Source: JAGPDB01 sp046331265 (GTDB lineage Bacteria > Actinomycetota > Acidimicrobiia > IMCC26256 > JAGPDB01). From it: a DNA stretch of 64,000 nt. Shown in pieces: positions 49,679 to 57,929 of the stretch (positions within the stretch are counted from its first letter, which is position 1; each line of letters opens with the position of its first letter). The stretch spans positions 1-64,000 of the forward strand of contig JAXLRE010000006.1 of the NCBI GenBank assembly GCA_046331265.1, in the 5' to 3' direction. The notes beneath the pieces were generated by a model. The model saw nothing but the letters and a program-made list of their open reading frames with translations, searched no databases and was not told where the DNA came from. The position numbers were made by a program, and so were the translations under genes.

Positions 49679-50551
49679 ATGTCCAAAATTATTCTAGAAA
49701 ATGTTACAAAAACATTTAAAGAAAAGATTGCATTGGACAAAGTCAGTCTTTCAATTCCCCCAGGTGAGATCTTTGGTTTTTTAGGTCCTAATGGTGCAGG
49801 CAAATCGACAACCATTAGATGCATAATGGGATTTATATATCCTGATACAGGAAATATTTTTGTTAATAAAGAAAAAGTCGACAAAAATAATTCAAATTAT
49901 CGACAGATTATTGGGTACGTTCCATCTGATTTACATTTAAACGATGATTGGACAGCATCCCAGCATCTTGAATTCATATCTAGTTCAAGAAATGTTAATT
50001 TAAATGTCGGTTCCTTAATTGAACGATTAAATCTGGAGCTTGACACTAAATCTAAACATTTATCGACAGGGAACCGTCAGAAACTCGGATTTTTATTGGC
50101 CTTATGTGTCGAACCCGAAGTTCTTATATTAGATGAGCCGACAAAAGGTTTAGACCCAATATTGCAAGAAGCAATGTATGAAATACTTCTTGAATTTAAA
50201 AATAATGGTGGAAGTGTCTTTTTCTCATCACATAATTTAAATGAGGTCGAAAGGATCTGCGACAGAGTCGGAATAATCAGAAAAGGACAGATAGTTGCTA
50301 ATGAAACTATTAACGATCTAAGAGGTAAAAAAATACATATTGTAAAGGCGTCGTTTATTGATGAGGAAGTGCCTGATTTTTCAAAGTTTTCAAGCAAAAT
50401 AATTGTTAATGACAAACAAGTTGAAGTTCACATAGAAGGCGACCTCAATTCGATTGTAAGAGAAATTTCAAAACATAATATTGCTGATCTGACGATTGAG
50501 CATGCAAGTCTAGAAGATGTATTCCTTCATTTTTATGAGGATAAAAAATGA
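49679..50551 (+). CDS. ABC-2-type exporter ATP-binding protein
   Basis: It is an ATPase of the drug, bacitracin or lantibiotic export group. It shows Walker A GPNGAGKST, signature LSTGNRQKLGFLLAL, Walker B VLILDEPTKGLDP and the H-loop FFSSHNL, with a C-terminal extension of about 75 residues typical of the DrrA/BcrA branch. The signature is LSTGN rather than LSGGQ, a known variant. The next gene overlaps by 4 bases and encodes the membrane part. Confidence 0.92.
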   Translation: MSKIILENVTKTFKEKIALDKVSLSIPPGEIFGFLGPNGAGKSTTIRCIMGFIYPDTGNIFVNKEKVDKNNSNYRQIIGYVPSDLHLNDDWTASQHLEFISSSRNVNLNVGSLIERLNLELDTKSKHLSTGNRQKLGFLLALCVEPEVLILDEPTKGLDPILQEAMYEILLEFKNNGGSVFFSSHNLNEVERICDRVGIIRKGQIVANETINDLRGKKIHIVKASFIDEEVPDFSKFSSKIIVNDKQVEVHIEGDLNSIVREISKHNIADLTIEHASLEDVFLHFYEDKK

Positions 50552-51351
50552 AGTCTTTAATTATTCGTGAGTTTAAAAGAAATAAAACTTCATTCATTAT
50601 CTACTGTGTTATTGCTGTCGCATTCGTATGGATGTATGTTGCTCTTTTCCCATCTATTGCTGCGCAGTCAAAACAGTTAGATAAGTTATTGAAATCATTT
50701 CCGGATACCATTATGAAAGCATTTGGTGTTGATAAAACAGGCTTTAATTCAGTTGAAAAATATTTAGCTACAGAATTGATGAGTATCTTGTGGCCAATAA
50801 TCGCAATAGTTTTGTGTCTTTCTCGAGGTGGATCGACGATTGCAGGAGATATTGAAAACAAAACTATTGGTTTAGAGCTTTCTTTACCTGTAAGTCGAAT
50901 TAAATTGTTTTTTGCAAAGTTTATTGGGACTTGGCTTTCAGTAACATTGTTTAGCTTCGTTTCTATTTTGTCAATTATTCCTATATGTATGGCATATTCT
51001 ATTGATGTTCATGTGGAAAATATATTTACTCTTTTTCTTTTAACATTGCTTTTTTCAACTTCCTTATTGTGTGTGACAATCGCGTTTTCAGCGTTCTTTT
51101 CAGAAAAAGGAAAGGTATATTTTTCAGTTGGAGCTGTATTGCTCATCTCGTATGCTATTAATATTTTCGCGTTACTAAGTAAAACATTTTCATTTTTGAA
51201 ATATGGTTCAATATTTCATTATTTTGATACTTTAAGCGCTTTATCTGATAGCAAGATAAGCATTTCTTCACTTATCTTCTTTATCGCAGTTACTCTCATA
51301 TCTTTACCAATTGGAGTAACTACTTTTAAGAATCGAGATATTTCGATCTAA
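50548..51351 (+). CDS. ABC-2-type exporter permease
   Basis: It has six membrane helices, with a large first loop that contains LDKLLKSFPDTIMKAFGVDKTGFNSVEKYLATELMSILWPII. The loop TIAGDIENKTIGLELSLPVSRIKLFFAKFIG is a hallmark of ABC-2 permeases. It forms a transporter with the ATPase just upstream. The substrate is unknown, though a two-component system directly downstream suggests defence against an envelope-active compound. Confidence 0.88.
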   Translation: MKSLIIREFKRNKTSFIIYCVIAVAFVWMYVALFPSIAAQSKQLDKLLKSFPDTIMKAFGVDKTGFNSVEKYLATELMSILWPIIAIVLCLSRGGSTIAGDIENKTIGLELSLPVSRIKLFFAKFIGTWLSVTLFSFVSILSIIPICMAYSIDVHVENIFTLFLLTLLFSTSLLCVTIAFSAFFSEKGKVYFSVGAVLLISYAINIFALLSKTFSFLKYGSIFHYFDTLSALSDSKISISSLIFFIAVTLISLPIGVTTFKNRDISI

Positions 51352-51366
51352 CCAATAAATAGATAA

Positions 51367-51398
51367 TTCAGCTAAATTTCAGTAAATATAGCTACAAT
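51367..51398 (+). promoter_or_regulatory. Response-regulator direct repeat and leaderless promoter of the two-component operon
   Basis: TTCAG (51367-51371) and TTCAG (51378-51382) are direct repeats with an 11-base period. Ten bases later comes TACAAT (51393-51398), which lies 6 bases before the GTG start. The repeats occupy the -35 region, the usual place for an OmpR-type activator. The same arrangement occurs upstream of the gene at 53191. Confidence 0.65.
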
Positions 51399-51404
51399 TT
51401 TGAT

Positions 51405-52085
51405 GTGAAGATATTAGTTGTTGAAGATGAGCCTAAATTAGTTCGTATTATGACGTCTGGGCTTAAGTTACAAGGCTGGACTAGCCAGAATGCAACAACG
51501 GCTCAAGATGCTATCGAATTTTTAAAATATGAATCATTTGACGTTGTTCTTTTAGATCGCATGCTAGAAGATGGCAGCGATGGTATGGAAGTTTGTGATT
51601 ACATGAGGAAACACAACTTTGAATCACCTATTTTATTTTTAAGCGCAAAAAATGAGATCGAAGATCGAATTGGAGGATTGAATGCTGGAGCAGATGATTA
51701 TCTAGGGAAACCCTTCGACATGAACGAATTATATGCACGCGTTCGAGCGTTGATCCGGCGTCCCGCATCAACGATTGGGCCTATTTATAAATCGGGTGAG
51801 ATCCAAATTGATCTTACAAAGAAAACAATGAAGATTGGACCCAATGATATTGAACTTACTAAGAAGGAATTTTCTTTAATTGAATATCTAGTATCGAATA
51901 AAGGTTTAATACTTTCAAAAGAGCAAATAATTAATCACGTATGGGAATACGAGTCTGACATACTCCCAAACACTGTTGAAGCGACTGTAAAAAATATTAG
52001 AAATAAAATTAAGAAGTACTCAAACAATGAAAAACTAATTTCAACTGTTAGAGGTTTTGGATATAAATTAACAGAGCAGGAATAA
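51405..52085 (+). CDS. OmpR/PhoB-family response regulator
   Basis: Residues 1-115 are the receiver domain, with the phospho-acceptor Asp51 (VVLLDRMLEDG), acidic residues EDE near the start, and the switch Lys in LGKPFD. Residues 130-226 are the winged-helix DNA-binding domain (ELTKKEFSLIEYLVSNKG ... TVEATVKNIRNKIKK ... STVRGFGYKL). Translation starts at a GTG with a leaderless promoter. The kinase gene begins 1 base after the stop. Confidence 0.93.
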   Translation: MKILVVEDEPKLVRIMTSGLKLQGWTSQNATTAQDAIEFLKYESFDVVLLDRMLEDGSDGMEVCDYMRKHNFESPILFLSAKNEIEDRIGGLNAGADDYLGKPFDMNELYARVRALIRRPASTIGPIYKSGEIQIDLTKKTMKIGPNDIELTKKEFSLIEYLVSNKGLILSKEQIINHVWEYESDILPNTVEATVKNIRNKIKKYSNNEKLISTVRGFGYKLTEQE

Positions 52086-52086
52086 A

Positions 52087-53112
52087 ATGTTTAAGTCTGC
52101 AACCATAAAGTTAACCCTGTTTTATACTGCTGCTATTTTCTTAGTTTGTTTGGTTTTTTCTATATCGATATATGCATTAGCTTCGAGCAGAGTAGAAAAT
52201 GAAGCCAGGAAACAAGAAACAATATTTAGAGAATATAATCAAGCTAACAATCCCAGCGCGCAGCCACCCCGATCAGATGATCCTGGTGATGACATAAGAG
52301 ATCGTATTAGGGTACAAATTAAATCTGATCGTAAAGGATTGTTATCTAACATAGTTATGGTTGATTTCGTTTTGATTTCCTTTGGGGCCATAGCAAGTTA
52401 TTATTTTGCACGGAAAACTTTGTATCCGATAAGTGTCTCGATGGAAAAACAAAAGCAATTTACTTCTAATGCAAGCCACGAACTTCGTACGCCTTTGAGT
52501 GTCATGAAAGCTGAAATTGGACTAGCGCTTGACCAGAAGCTTAATGCCGAAGAAATGAAAGAAGTTCTTAAATCAAATATGGAGGAAATTGATCGACTTA
52601 CAGATCTTTCTGACCAACTTCTATTACTTACTTCTATTGATAAAAATTCAATTGAAATGGAAAAGGTAAACTTATCTGAAATTGTTAATGCTCAAATAAA
52701 GACATTCAGTACAAATTCGAAGTTAAAGTTCGTAGCAAATATAGATGACAATATATATGTATATGGTAATTCCCGACTCTTGGAAAATTATTTAAAAATA
52801 CTTTTAGAGAATGCTTTAACATATACAAAAAAAGATCAACCAGAAGTAAAAGTAATTTTAAGAAAAAATTCAAATAACTCATGTACGCTTTCTGTTGAAG
52901 ATAACGGTGTGGGTATAGCCCAAGAGGACCTATCAAAAATATTCGATCGATTCTACAGATCAAAATCAGCAAATAAAATAAGTCGTAAAGGACACGGATT
53001 GGGTCTATCTATAGCTTCCGAAATTGCTAAGAAACATTCCTCAATTATTGCTGTTAAATCAGAATTAGATACATACACCATATTTTCAATGGATTTAAGG
53101 TGTTATGAATAA
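52087..53112 (+). CDS. Sensor histidine kinase
   Basis: Two membrane helices (LTLFYTAAIFLVCLVFSISIYALA; NIVMVDFVLISFGAIASYYFA) flank a short extracytoplasmic sensor of about 65 residues with a Pro/Asp-rich segment (NNPSAQPPRSDDPGDD). The H-box is ASHELRTPLSVMKAE (His131), the N-box LKILLENALTYTK, G1 VEDNGVGIAQEDL, and G2 GHGLGLSIASEI. A HAMP domain is not evident. The small sensor loop suits detection within or at the membrane, as in envelope-stress kinases. Confidence 0.92.
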   Translation: MFKSATIKLTLFYTAAIFLVCLVFSISIYALASSRVENEARKQETIFREYNQANNPSAQPPRSDDPGDDIRDRIRVQIKSDRKGLLSNIVMVDFVLISFGAIASYYFARKTLYPISVSMEKQKQFTSNASHELRTPLSVMKAEIGLALDQKLNAEEMKEVLKSNMEEIDRLTDLSDQLLLLTSIDKNSIEMEKVNLSEIVNAQIKTFSTNSKLKFVANIDDNIYVYGNSRLLENYLKILLENALTYTKKDQPEVKVILRKNSNNSCTLSVEDNGVGIAQEDLSKIFDRFYRSKSANKISRKGHGLGLSIASEIAKKHSSIIAVKSELDTYTIFSMDLRCYE

Positions 53113-53130
53113 TTTTAAAAATTGATGTTT

Positions 53131-53162
53131 TTCAGCTACAAATCAGTTTGAAATGCGATATT
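53131..53162 (+). promoter_or_regulatory. Response-regulator direct repeat and promoter of the LTxxQ protein gene
   Basis: TTCAG (53131-53135) and ATCAG (53142-53146) repeat with an 11-base period, followed after exactly ten bases by GATATT (53157-53162) as the -10. The spacing is identical to that of the two-component operon promoter at 51367-51398. The leader then carries an AAAGGAGA ribosome site before the ATG at 53191. Confidence 0.6.
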
Positions 53163-53190
53163 GATTTCAAAAGATGTAAAAGGAGATCTT

Positions 53191-53721
53191 ATGAAAGACA
53201 AAAAGTTACTGTTAGCAATAGGTGCATCAGTGCTATCGACATTATTTTTGGTTGCTATAGCATTCTTTGCTTTTAACGCAAACCATATCGGCGACCGGCG
53301 TAATGATATTCGACCGGGCCGACCAATGGCATTTAAGCAACAAAGGCCAAAGTTAAATGCTTCTCAAATTAAAAAGATGCAAGCACAGCAGAAAGTCGAC
53401 TTAGTAGCTCATCTCGATCAACTGGTTAAAGATTCAAAAATAACAACTGATCAAAAAACAAAGATTGTAGAATTTTTCGACGCAAACTTACCTAAATTGA
53501 AACAAAATCAAACAGAAGCACAACGTCATGCTGCTGTGGATTCATTTAAAACAAAATTAGATGATTTTGCAAAACAAAACAACATAGACGTAACTCTTCT
53601 TCAACCTCAAATGAGAATACATCAAAGTCCAGAAGGAGATCATGACAATCGAGGTCCGGGTGGAGATTTTGATCGCCAGGGACCTAGAGGGGGATTCGAT
53701 CACGAGGATGGAGATCGCTAA
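53191..53721 (+). CDS. Exported LTxxQ/Spy-like small protein with His/Asp/Gly-rich tail
   Basis: One N-terminal helix (LLLAIGASVLSTLFLVAIAFFAF) acts as signal anchor. The helical middle contains two LTxxQ-like motifs, LNASQIKKMQ and ITTDQKTKIV, as in the periplasmic chaperones Spy and CpxP. The last 30 residues are rich in His, Asp, Gly and Arg (HDNRGPGGDFDRQG) and might bind metal. I use the ATG at 53191 with AAAGGAGA in front. The in-frame TTG at 53161 lies in the promoter. It is the probable output gene of the adjacent two-component system. Confidence 0.68.
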   Translation: MKDKKLLLAIGASVLSTLFLVAIAFFAFNANHIGDRRNDIRPGRPMAFKQQRPKLNASQIKKMQAQQKVDLVAHLDQLVKDSKITTDQKTKIVEFFDANLPKLKQNQTEAQRHAAVDSFKTKLDDFAKQNNIDVTLLQPQMRIHQSPEGDHDNRGPGGDFDRQGPRGGFDHEDGDR

Positions 53722-53726
53722 CTAAT

Positions 53727-54818
53727 TTAAGGTAACGCGGTTACATTGCCTTTGTAATCATGCCATGTATGATTCTCAAAGTCGTAAAGCTTGCATGCTT
53801 TTGTAGCACGAATGTAATCGCGGAACTTTAATTTCTTTTCTTTAATTTCAGGAAACTCTTTAATTAAAGCATCAGCAGCCTTATCTAGGTTATAGCAAGG
53901 TATTCTCATGTCAACGTGATGAGGTACATGCACAAAAATATTGTAGAAGAACAAATAATTGATTGGTTTAGACAAGTGTAGAACTGTTGTACCTTCGATT
54001 TGTCCTTTGAAACTGTCCCATTCGTTTCGTGGCCACCATTTAATATCAGGGGATATGTGGTGAACATATACAGTCCAACCGATTATTGTCATGAAACCAA
54101 ACCAAGGTACGGCAATGATCTTTACAACAATCCAGATTGCACCTGCAATTGATCCGTAATGCATTAAGCCATATGCACACAATGCGACGATTGAAACAAG
54201 CCCAAACGCTAAAACAAATCTAACGTCTTTCTTGATTCTTTCGCGGTAACGCTCTGGAGGGTTGAACCAGATCATTTTGTCAAACCACACATTGCGTGTG
54301 TAATACAAACCAGATCCTATTGCGCTCCACTCAACTTTGTGCTGAAACTTTCTAAAAGCATTCATTTTTTTAAATTGTTCAACAGTCGTTGGCATCCAAA
54401 CAAAATCCATTTGTTCACGAACGGTATGTCCATGATGTAAACGGTTGTGGCCTAATAGCCATCCTTCATATGAATGAAGTTCTGGAAGAAAAAGTAAACG
54501 GCCAATAATTTTGTTTGCTTTCTTCGAATTGAATAGTGAACCGTGAGCTGCATCATGTCCAACAACGAACATCCCAGCTAAAGCAGCTGAAGCAAATAAC
54601 CATCCAAGAAATACAACGATAGGATTATCGGTTGAGAACAAAACTATTAATGACAATACCCAAATGGTTACGGCTCTTGTAACGATTAAGGCACCTTTAT
54701 GTGTAGGGCGGTCTAAGCATTCTTTAGGAATAGCATCTAGAGCTGGCTTTAAAGTTCGTACTTTTTTAGAGCCGACACCTGCGAATTCATTTGACAGTGA
54801 TTTAGTAGGATTTTGCAA
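53727..54818 (-). CDS. Membrane fatty acid desaturase
   Basis: This di-iron membrane enzyme has the three histidine boxes HDAAH, HNRLHH and HVPHHVD and four to five helices. The sequence resembles DesA/omega-type acyl-lipid desaturases and also the carotenoid ketolase branch of the same superfamily, so the substrate is uncertain. An acyl-lipid desaturase that adjusts membrane fluidity is likeliest. It has 363 residues. A TetR-type palindrome lies just before the start. Confidence 0.85.
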   Translation of the reverse strand: MQNPTKSLSNEFAGVGSKKVRTLKPALDAIPKECLDRPTHKGALIVTRAVTIWVLSLIVLFSTDNPIVVFLGWLFASAALAGMFVVGHDAAHGSLFNSKKANKIIGRLLFLPELHSYEGWLLGHNRLHHGHTVREQMDFVWMPTTVEQFKKMNAFRKFQHKVEWSAIGSGLYYTRNVWFDKMIWFNPPERYRERIKKDVRFVLAFGLVSIVALCAYGLMHYGSIAGAIWIVVKIIAVPWFGFMTIIGWTVYVHHISPDIKWWPRNEWDSFKGQIEGTTVLHLSKPINYLFFYNIFVHVPHHVDMRIPCYNLDKAADALIKEFPEIKEKKLKFRDYIRATKACKLYDFENHTWHDYKGNVTALP

Positions 54819-54824
54819 GACTGA

Positions 54825-54840
54825 CCTTCCGTTCGGTAGG
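54825..54840. promoter_or_regulatory. TetR-type palindromic operator before the desaturase gene
   Basis: CCTTCCG-TT-CGGTAGG is a 16-base palindrome with one mismatch per arm, centred about 15 bases upstream of the desaturase ATG. The CCG-N2-CGG core resembles operators of TetR-family lipid regulators in actinobacteria. The regulator gene is not in the window. Confidence 0.5.
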
Positions 54841-54934
54841 GCGATATGTCCATTTATGATAGCGTCAAAAATGGGCTATGTCTATGCCAAGGTCATTAAA
54901 TGTGCAATATTTTGTAAACGACGACTTACCTATG

Positions 54935-54987
54935 CGTGTTGGGTCGATTTTCTATTGTTTTTTGTTTAAAAACCCCCCCCAACACCG
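54935..54987 (-). repeat. 53-bp dispersed repeat with inverted ends, copy B
   Basis: On the minus strand it starts CGGTGTTGGGGGG and ends with ATAGAAAATCGACCCAACAC followed by G, matching copy A at 15510-15561 in the first 13 and last 21 bases. The middle differs. A run of eight C (54973-54980) marks the G-rich arm. The 3' end of the LPxTG protein gene, including its stop codon at 54966-54968, lies inside this copy. Confidence 0.8.
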
Positions 54988-56402
54988 TAAAACGAATGGG
55001 AACAAAGAACTAAAATAAGACCAAATAGGATTAAAGCAAAAGCAGTAGGAAAGTTATTCTCTGCACCTGTTGCAGGCAAAGTTGAATCCAAGTATCGAAT
55101 TGTATTTTCACCTAATACTTGAACACCGTTTTGAACTGCACTGTAATCTTGTACGCTACTTGGATCTAAAGTCAATGCAAAAGTTGTTCCTCTAGAAATG
55201 CCTTTAACTCTAACTTCCCAAGTGTAATTATCTAATTGGCTAAAACTTGTAACAGAAACGCCACTAGCTAATGCCAAGTCATCTTGAATAAAAGATGGTG
55301 CATAAATTAGCTTGTTAAAGCTAACACGGAAACAGCCAGTGCCATCTGTTGTAAATTCTTTTTGACTTGGGCAACGATTGACTGTGACTTTTAGCTCACT
55401 GTTATCAAAAGCAAGTACTACTAAATTGTTATTGTCAGTTATCGTTGCTGGATCAATTCCAGCGAAAACTGTTGCTTGAGTTCTAATTGAATCAAGATCG
55501 TCTCCAACGGCAACTCCAACAACTACAGTGCTACCTGTTGCAAAAGCAGTATTAGCAACTAAATTAATAATGACTTTTCCACTTTGACCAGGACTTAAAA
55601 CTCCACCTACTGGAGTAAACTGGCAACCAACAATATCTCCGGCATACGATGCCAAACCAGGGACCGAAGAAGCAGGTCCAATTGTTCCACAAGCATCAAC
55701 GTTTAGAGGGTCGTTAGTGTCTGCATCAAGTCCGTTTGTATATGTCACGCCACCAGGTAACACGAAGTAAACACCAAGCTTGCTTGAAGATGGATTATCT
55801 ATATATGTGCCTTGTCCAGAATTTGTAAGTGTAACTTCATAACTAACAGGTGTTCCGTTTGTAATAGGACCTGATGTTAAAAGTCTTGTAGATATAACTA
55901 GATCTGGGTCAGCTGCAATTGGAGCAGAAGTATATGATGCAGAATCATTAGAACTATTTGAATCCACATTATTTGAAGTATCTGATAATTTGCTGGACAA
56001 AATTGTCGATGTTACTTGTATCTGTTGCCCAATAGATCCAGCAGTACCAATAAAACCTAACGCAACGATTTGAGATCCTTCCAAAGTGCCGGTCCATTTT
56101 TGTAAAGTATTGTTATACGAACCATTGTCTGTTGCATTTGAGGATGCAAAGCCACTAGGTAGTGCTAATGAATCCGTGACCGTAAAGTTCGAAAAAGTTG
56201 TGTCGAGAGATATTTCACCAATTGAATCTGTACCAGCGTTATGTATGACGATTGCAAAGGCTCGTTCGCCGGCAACACTTTGAATTGAAATTTCTAAGTC
56301 GCTTGTTCCATCTTGAGGAGTAGCATTCAACGCGAAAGCGCCTGAAGGTGCAGAGATTAATAATGTCAGTAAAAGGCCGCAAAATATCAAGAGTTTCTTC
56401 AT
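54966..56402 (-). CDS. Secreted LPxTG-type surface protein with altered C-terminus
   Basis: A Sec signal peptide (MKKLLIFCGLLLTLLISAPSGAFA) is followed by about 415 residues of beta-sandwich-like sequence with DUF11-like phrases (DPDLVISTRLLTSGPITNGTPVSYEVTLTNSGQG). The C-terminus has a sorting signal LPATG (442-446) and a membrane helix, but the usual Lys/Arg tail is missing. The last residues FYGVGGGF and the stop are encoded by repeat copy B. Without the basic tail, sortase retention may be impaired. No sortase gene is in the window. Confidence 0.78.
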   Translation of the reverse strand: MKKLLIFCGLLLTLLISAPSGAFALNATPQDGTSDLEISIQSVAGERAFAIVIHNAGTDSIGEISLDTTFSNFTVTDSLALPSGFASSNATDNGSYNNTLQKWTGTLEGSQIVALGFIGTAGSIGQQIQVTSTILSSKLSDTSNNVDSNSSNDSASYTSAPIAADPDLVISTRLLTSGPITNGTPVSYEVTLTNSGQGTYIDNPSSSKLGVYFVLPGGVTYTNGLDADTNDPLNVDACGTIGPASSVPGLASYAGDIVGCQFTPVGGVLSPGQSGKVIINLVANTAFATGSTVVVGVAVGDDLDSIRTQATVFAGIDPATITDNNNLVVLAFDNSELKVTVNRCPSQKEFTTDGTGCFRVSFNKLIYAPSFIQDDLALASGVSVTSFSQLDNYTWEVRVKGISRGTTFALTLDPSSVQDYSAVQNGVQVLGENTIRYLDSTLPATGAENNFPTAFALILFGLILVLCSHSFYGVGGGF

Positions 56403-56507
56403 GTTAAATGTATCGGCAATATGGGTAAATTCATTAATTCGAACATTGAATCGTATTTTCCCAGCTATTTAGTCATTTCCTCACATATTTGTTAGCATCT
56501 AGGCCTT

Positions 56508-57896
56508 ATGCAAAACCCTGAAAAGGCAGCAATAGTTTTAGCGGCTGGACTTGGAACCCGAATGAAGTCCGATAAATCTAAATTACTTCATGAACTTTGC
56601 GGAAAAACTTTTATAACTCATATTGTTTCGAAATTAGAGAATCTTGTCGATGAAATAGTTGTAATTGTTGGTAACAGTAAAGATGAAGTTATCGATGAAG
56701 TAAAAAAAACCTGCCCTAACTTTATAGACAGAATAACTTTTGTTGATCAAGAAGAAATGTTAGGAACTGGCCATGCTGTAAAAGTTGGTCTAAGTTTTCT
56801 TTCTGAATCCATTAAAGACGTAATTGTAGTTTTAGGTGATATGCCATTAATTACAGAACAAGTGTTATCAGAAATATTTAATACTTATTCGCAATCGAAT
56901 ATGCACTTATTGGTTTCAACAGCTTTACTTGAAAACCCCTATGGTTATGGACGCATATTAAGAGATGAAAATAATATAGTTTCAAGAATTATTGAAGAAA
57001 AAGATTGTGATGAGAATTTAAGAAATATAAACGAATGTAACATGTTTCCTTTTGTGTTTAAAAAAGAATTTATAGATTTTGCGATTGACAAATTAGATAC
57101 GAATAACTCTCAAGGAGAATTGTATTTAACGGATATTGTCGAAATTGCGCGACAATCTTTTAAAGGTGTTACGTCATATTCATATAAAGATATCCGTATT
57201 GCACAAAGTGCAAATGATAGGTATCAACTTTCAAAACTGGAGAAAATTATGCGTGAAAATATAAATCAAAAGCATATGGAAAATGGTGTAACGATAATTG
57301 ATCCAAACAATACCTACGTTGATGATGATGTTGTAATAGAAAATGATGTTACATTGCTTCCTGGCACATACCTACAAGGCAAAACTGTAATCTCAAAAGG
57401 TTGCATTATTGGACCTAATACAAGAATTATCGATTCAGAAATTAGCGAGAACTGTATTATTGAATCAAGCAAGATAGTTGAATCCAAAATTGGAAATGCA
57501 GCAACTATTGGTCCATTTGCGTCATTGCGAGCAGGATGCCAACTGCAAGATAACGTTCATGTTGGAACTTCGGTAGAGCTAAAAAAATCAACTGTAGGTA
57601 AAGGAACTAAGATTCCTCACCTTTCTTATATAGGAGATGCGACTATTGGCGAAAACGCGAACTTAGGTGCTGGTACGACTACAGCTAACTATGATGGTAA
57701 AAATAAGCATCAAACTGTAATCGGAAACAATGTAAAAACTGGCGTAAATACAGTTTTAGTTGCTCCTGTAAGTCTTGGTGACGGAGCTTATACTGGAGCT
57801 GGAGCCGTAGTTGTCAAAGATGTTCCTTCTGGGGCTCTCGCAAAAGGTGTACCGGCAACTAATGACGATGATTGGATTGCACCTAGCGATCGATAA
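56508..57896 (+). CDS. glmU: Bifunctional GlmU uridylyltransferase/acetyltransferase
   Basis: GlmU makes UDP-N-acetylglucosamine for peptidoglycan. The N-terminal uridylyltransferase has AAGLGTRMKSDKSKLLHELCGK and VVLGDMPLI. The C-terminal left-handed beta-helix has hexapeptide repeats and the acetyltransferase residues near GPFASLRAGCQL, YIGDATIGENANLGAGTTTANYDG. It has 462 residues. prs follows after 33 bases, as in many actinobacteria. Confidence 0.95.
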   Translation: MQNPEKAAIVLAAGLGTRMKSDKSKLLHELCGKTFITHIVSKLENLVDEIVVIVGNSKDEVIDEVKKTCPNFIDRITFVDQEEMLGTGHAVKVGLSFLSESIKDVIVVLGDMPLITEQVLSEIFNTYSQSNMHLLVSTALLENPYGYGRILRDENNIVSRIIEEKDCDENLRNINECNMFPFVFKKEFIDFAIDKLDTNNSQGELYLTDIVEIARQSFKGVTSYSYKDIRIAQSANDRYQLSKLEKIMRENINQKHMENGVTIIDPNNTYVDDDVVIENDVTLLPGTYLQGKTVISKGCIIGPNTRIIDSEISENCIIESSKIVESKIGNAATIGPFASLRAGCQLQDNVHVGTSVELKKSTVGKGTKIPHLSYIGDATIGENANLGAGTTTANYDGKNKHQTVIGNNVKTGVNTVLVAPVSLGDGAYTGAGAVVVKDVPSGALAKGVPATNDDDWIAPSDR

Positions 57897-57929
57897 GATA
57901 TTGAGGGTTTCCAAAAGGAGTTTGCATTG

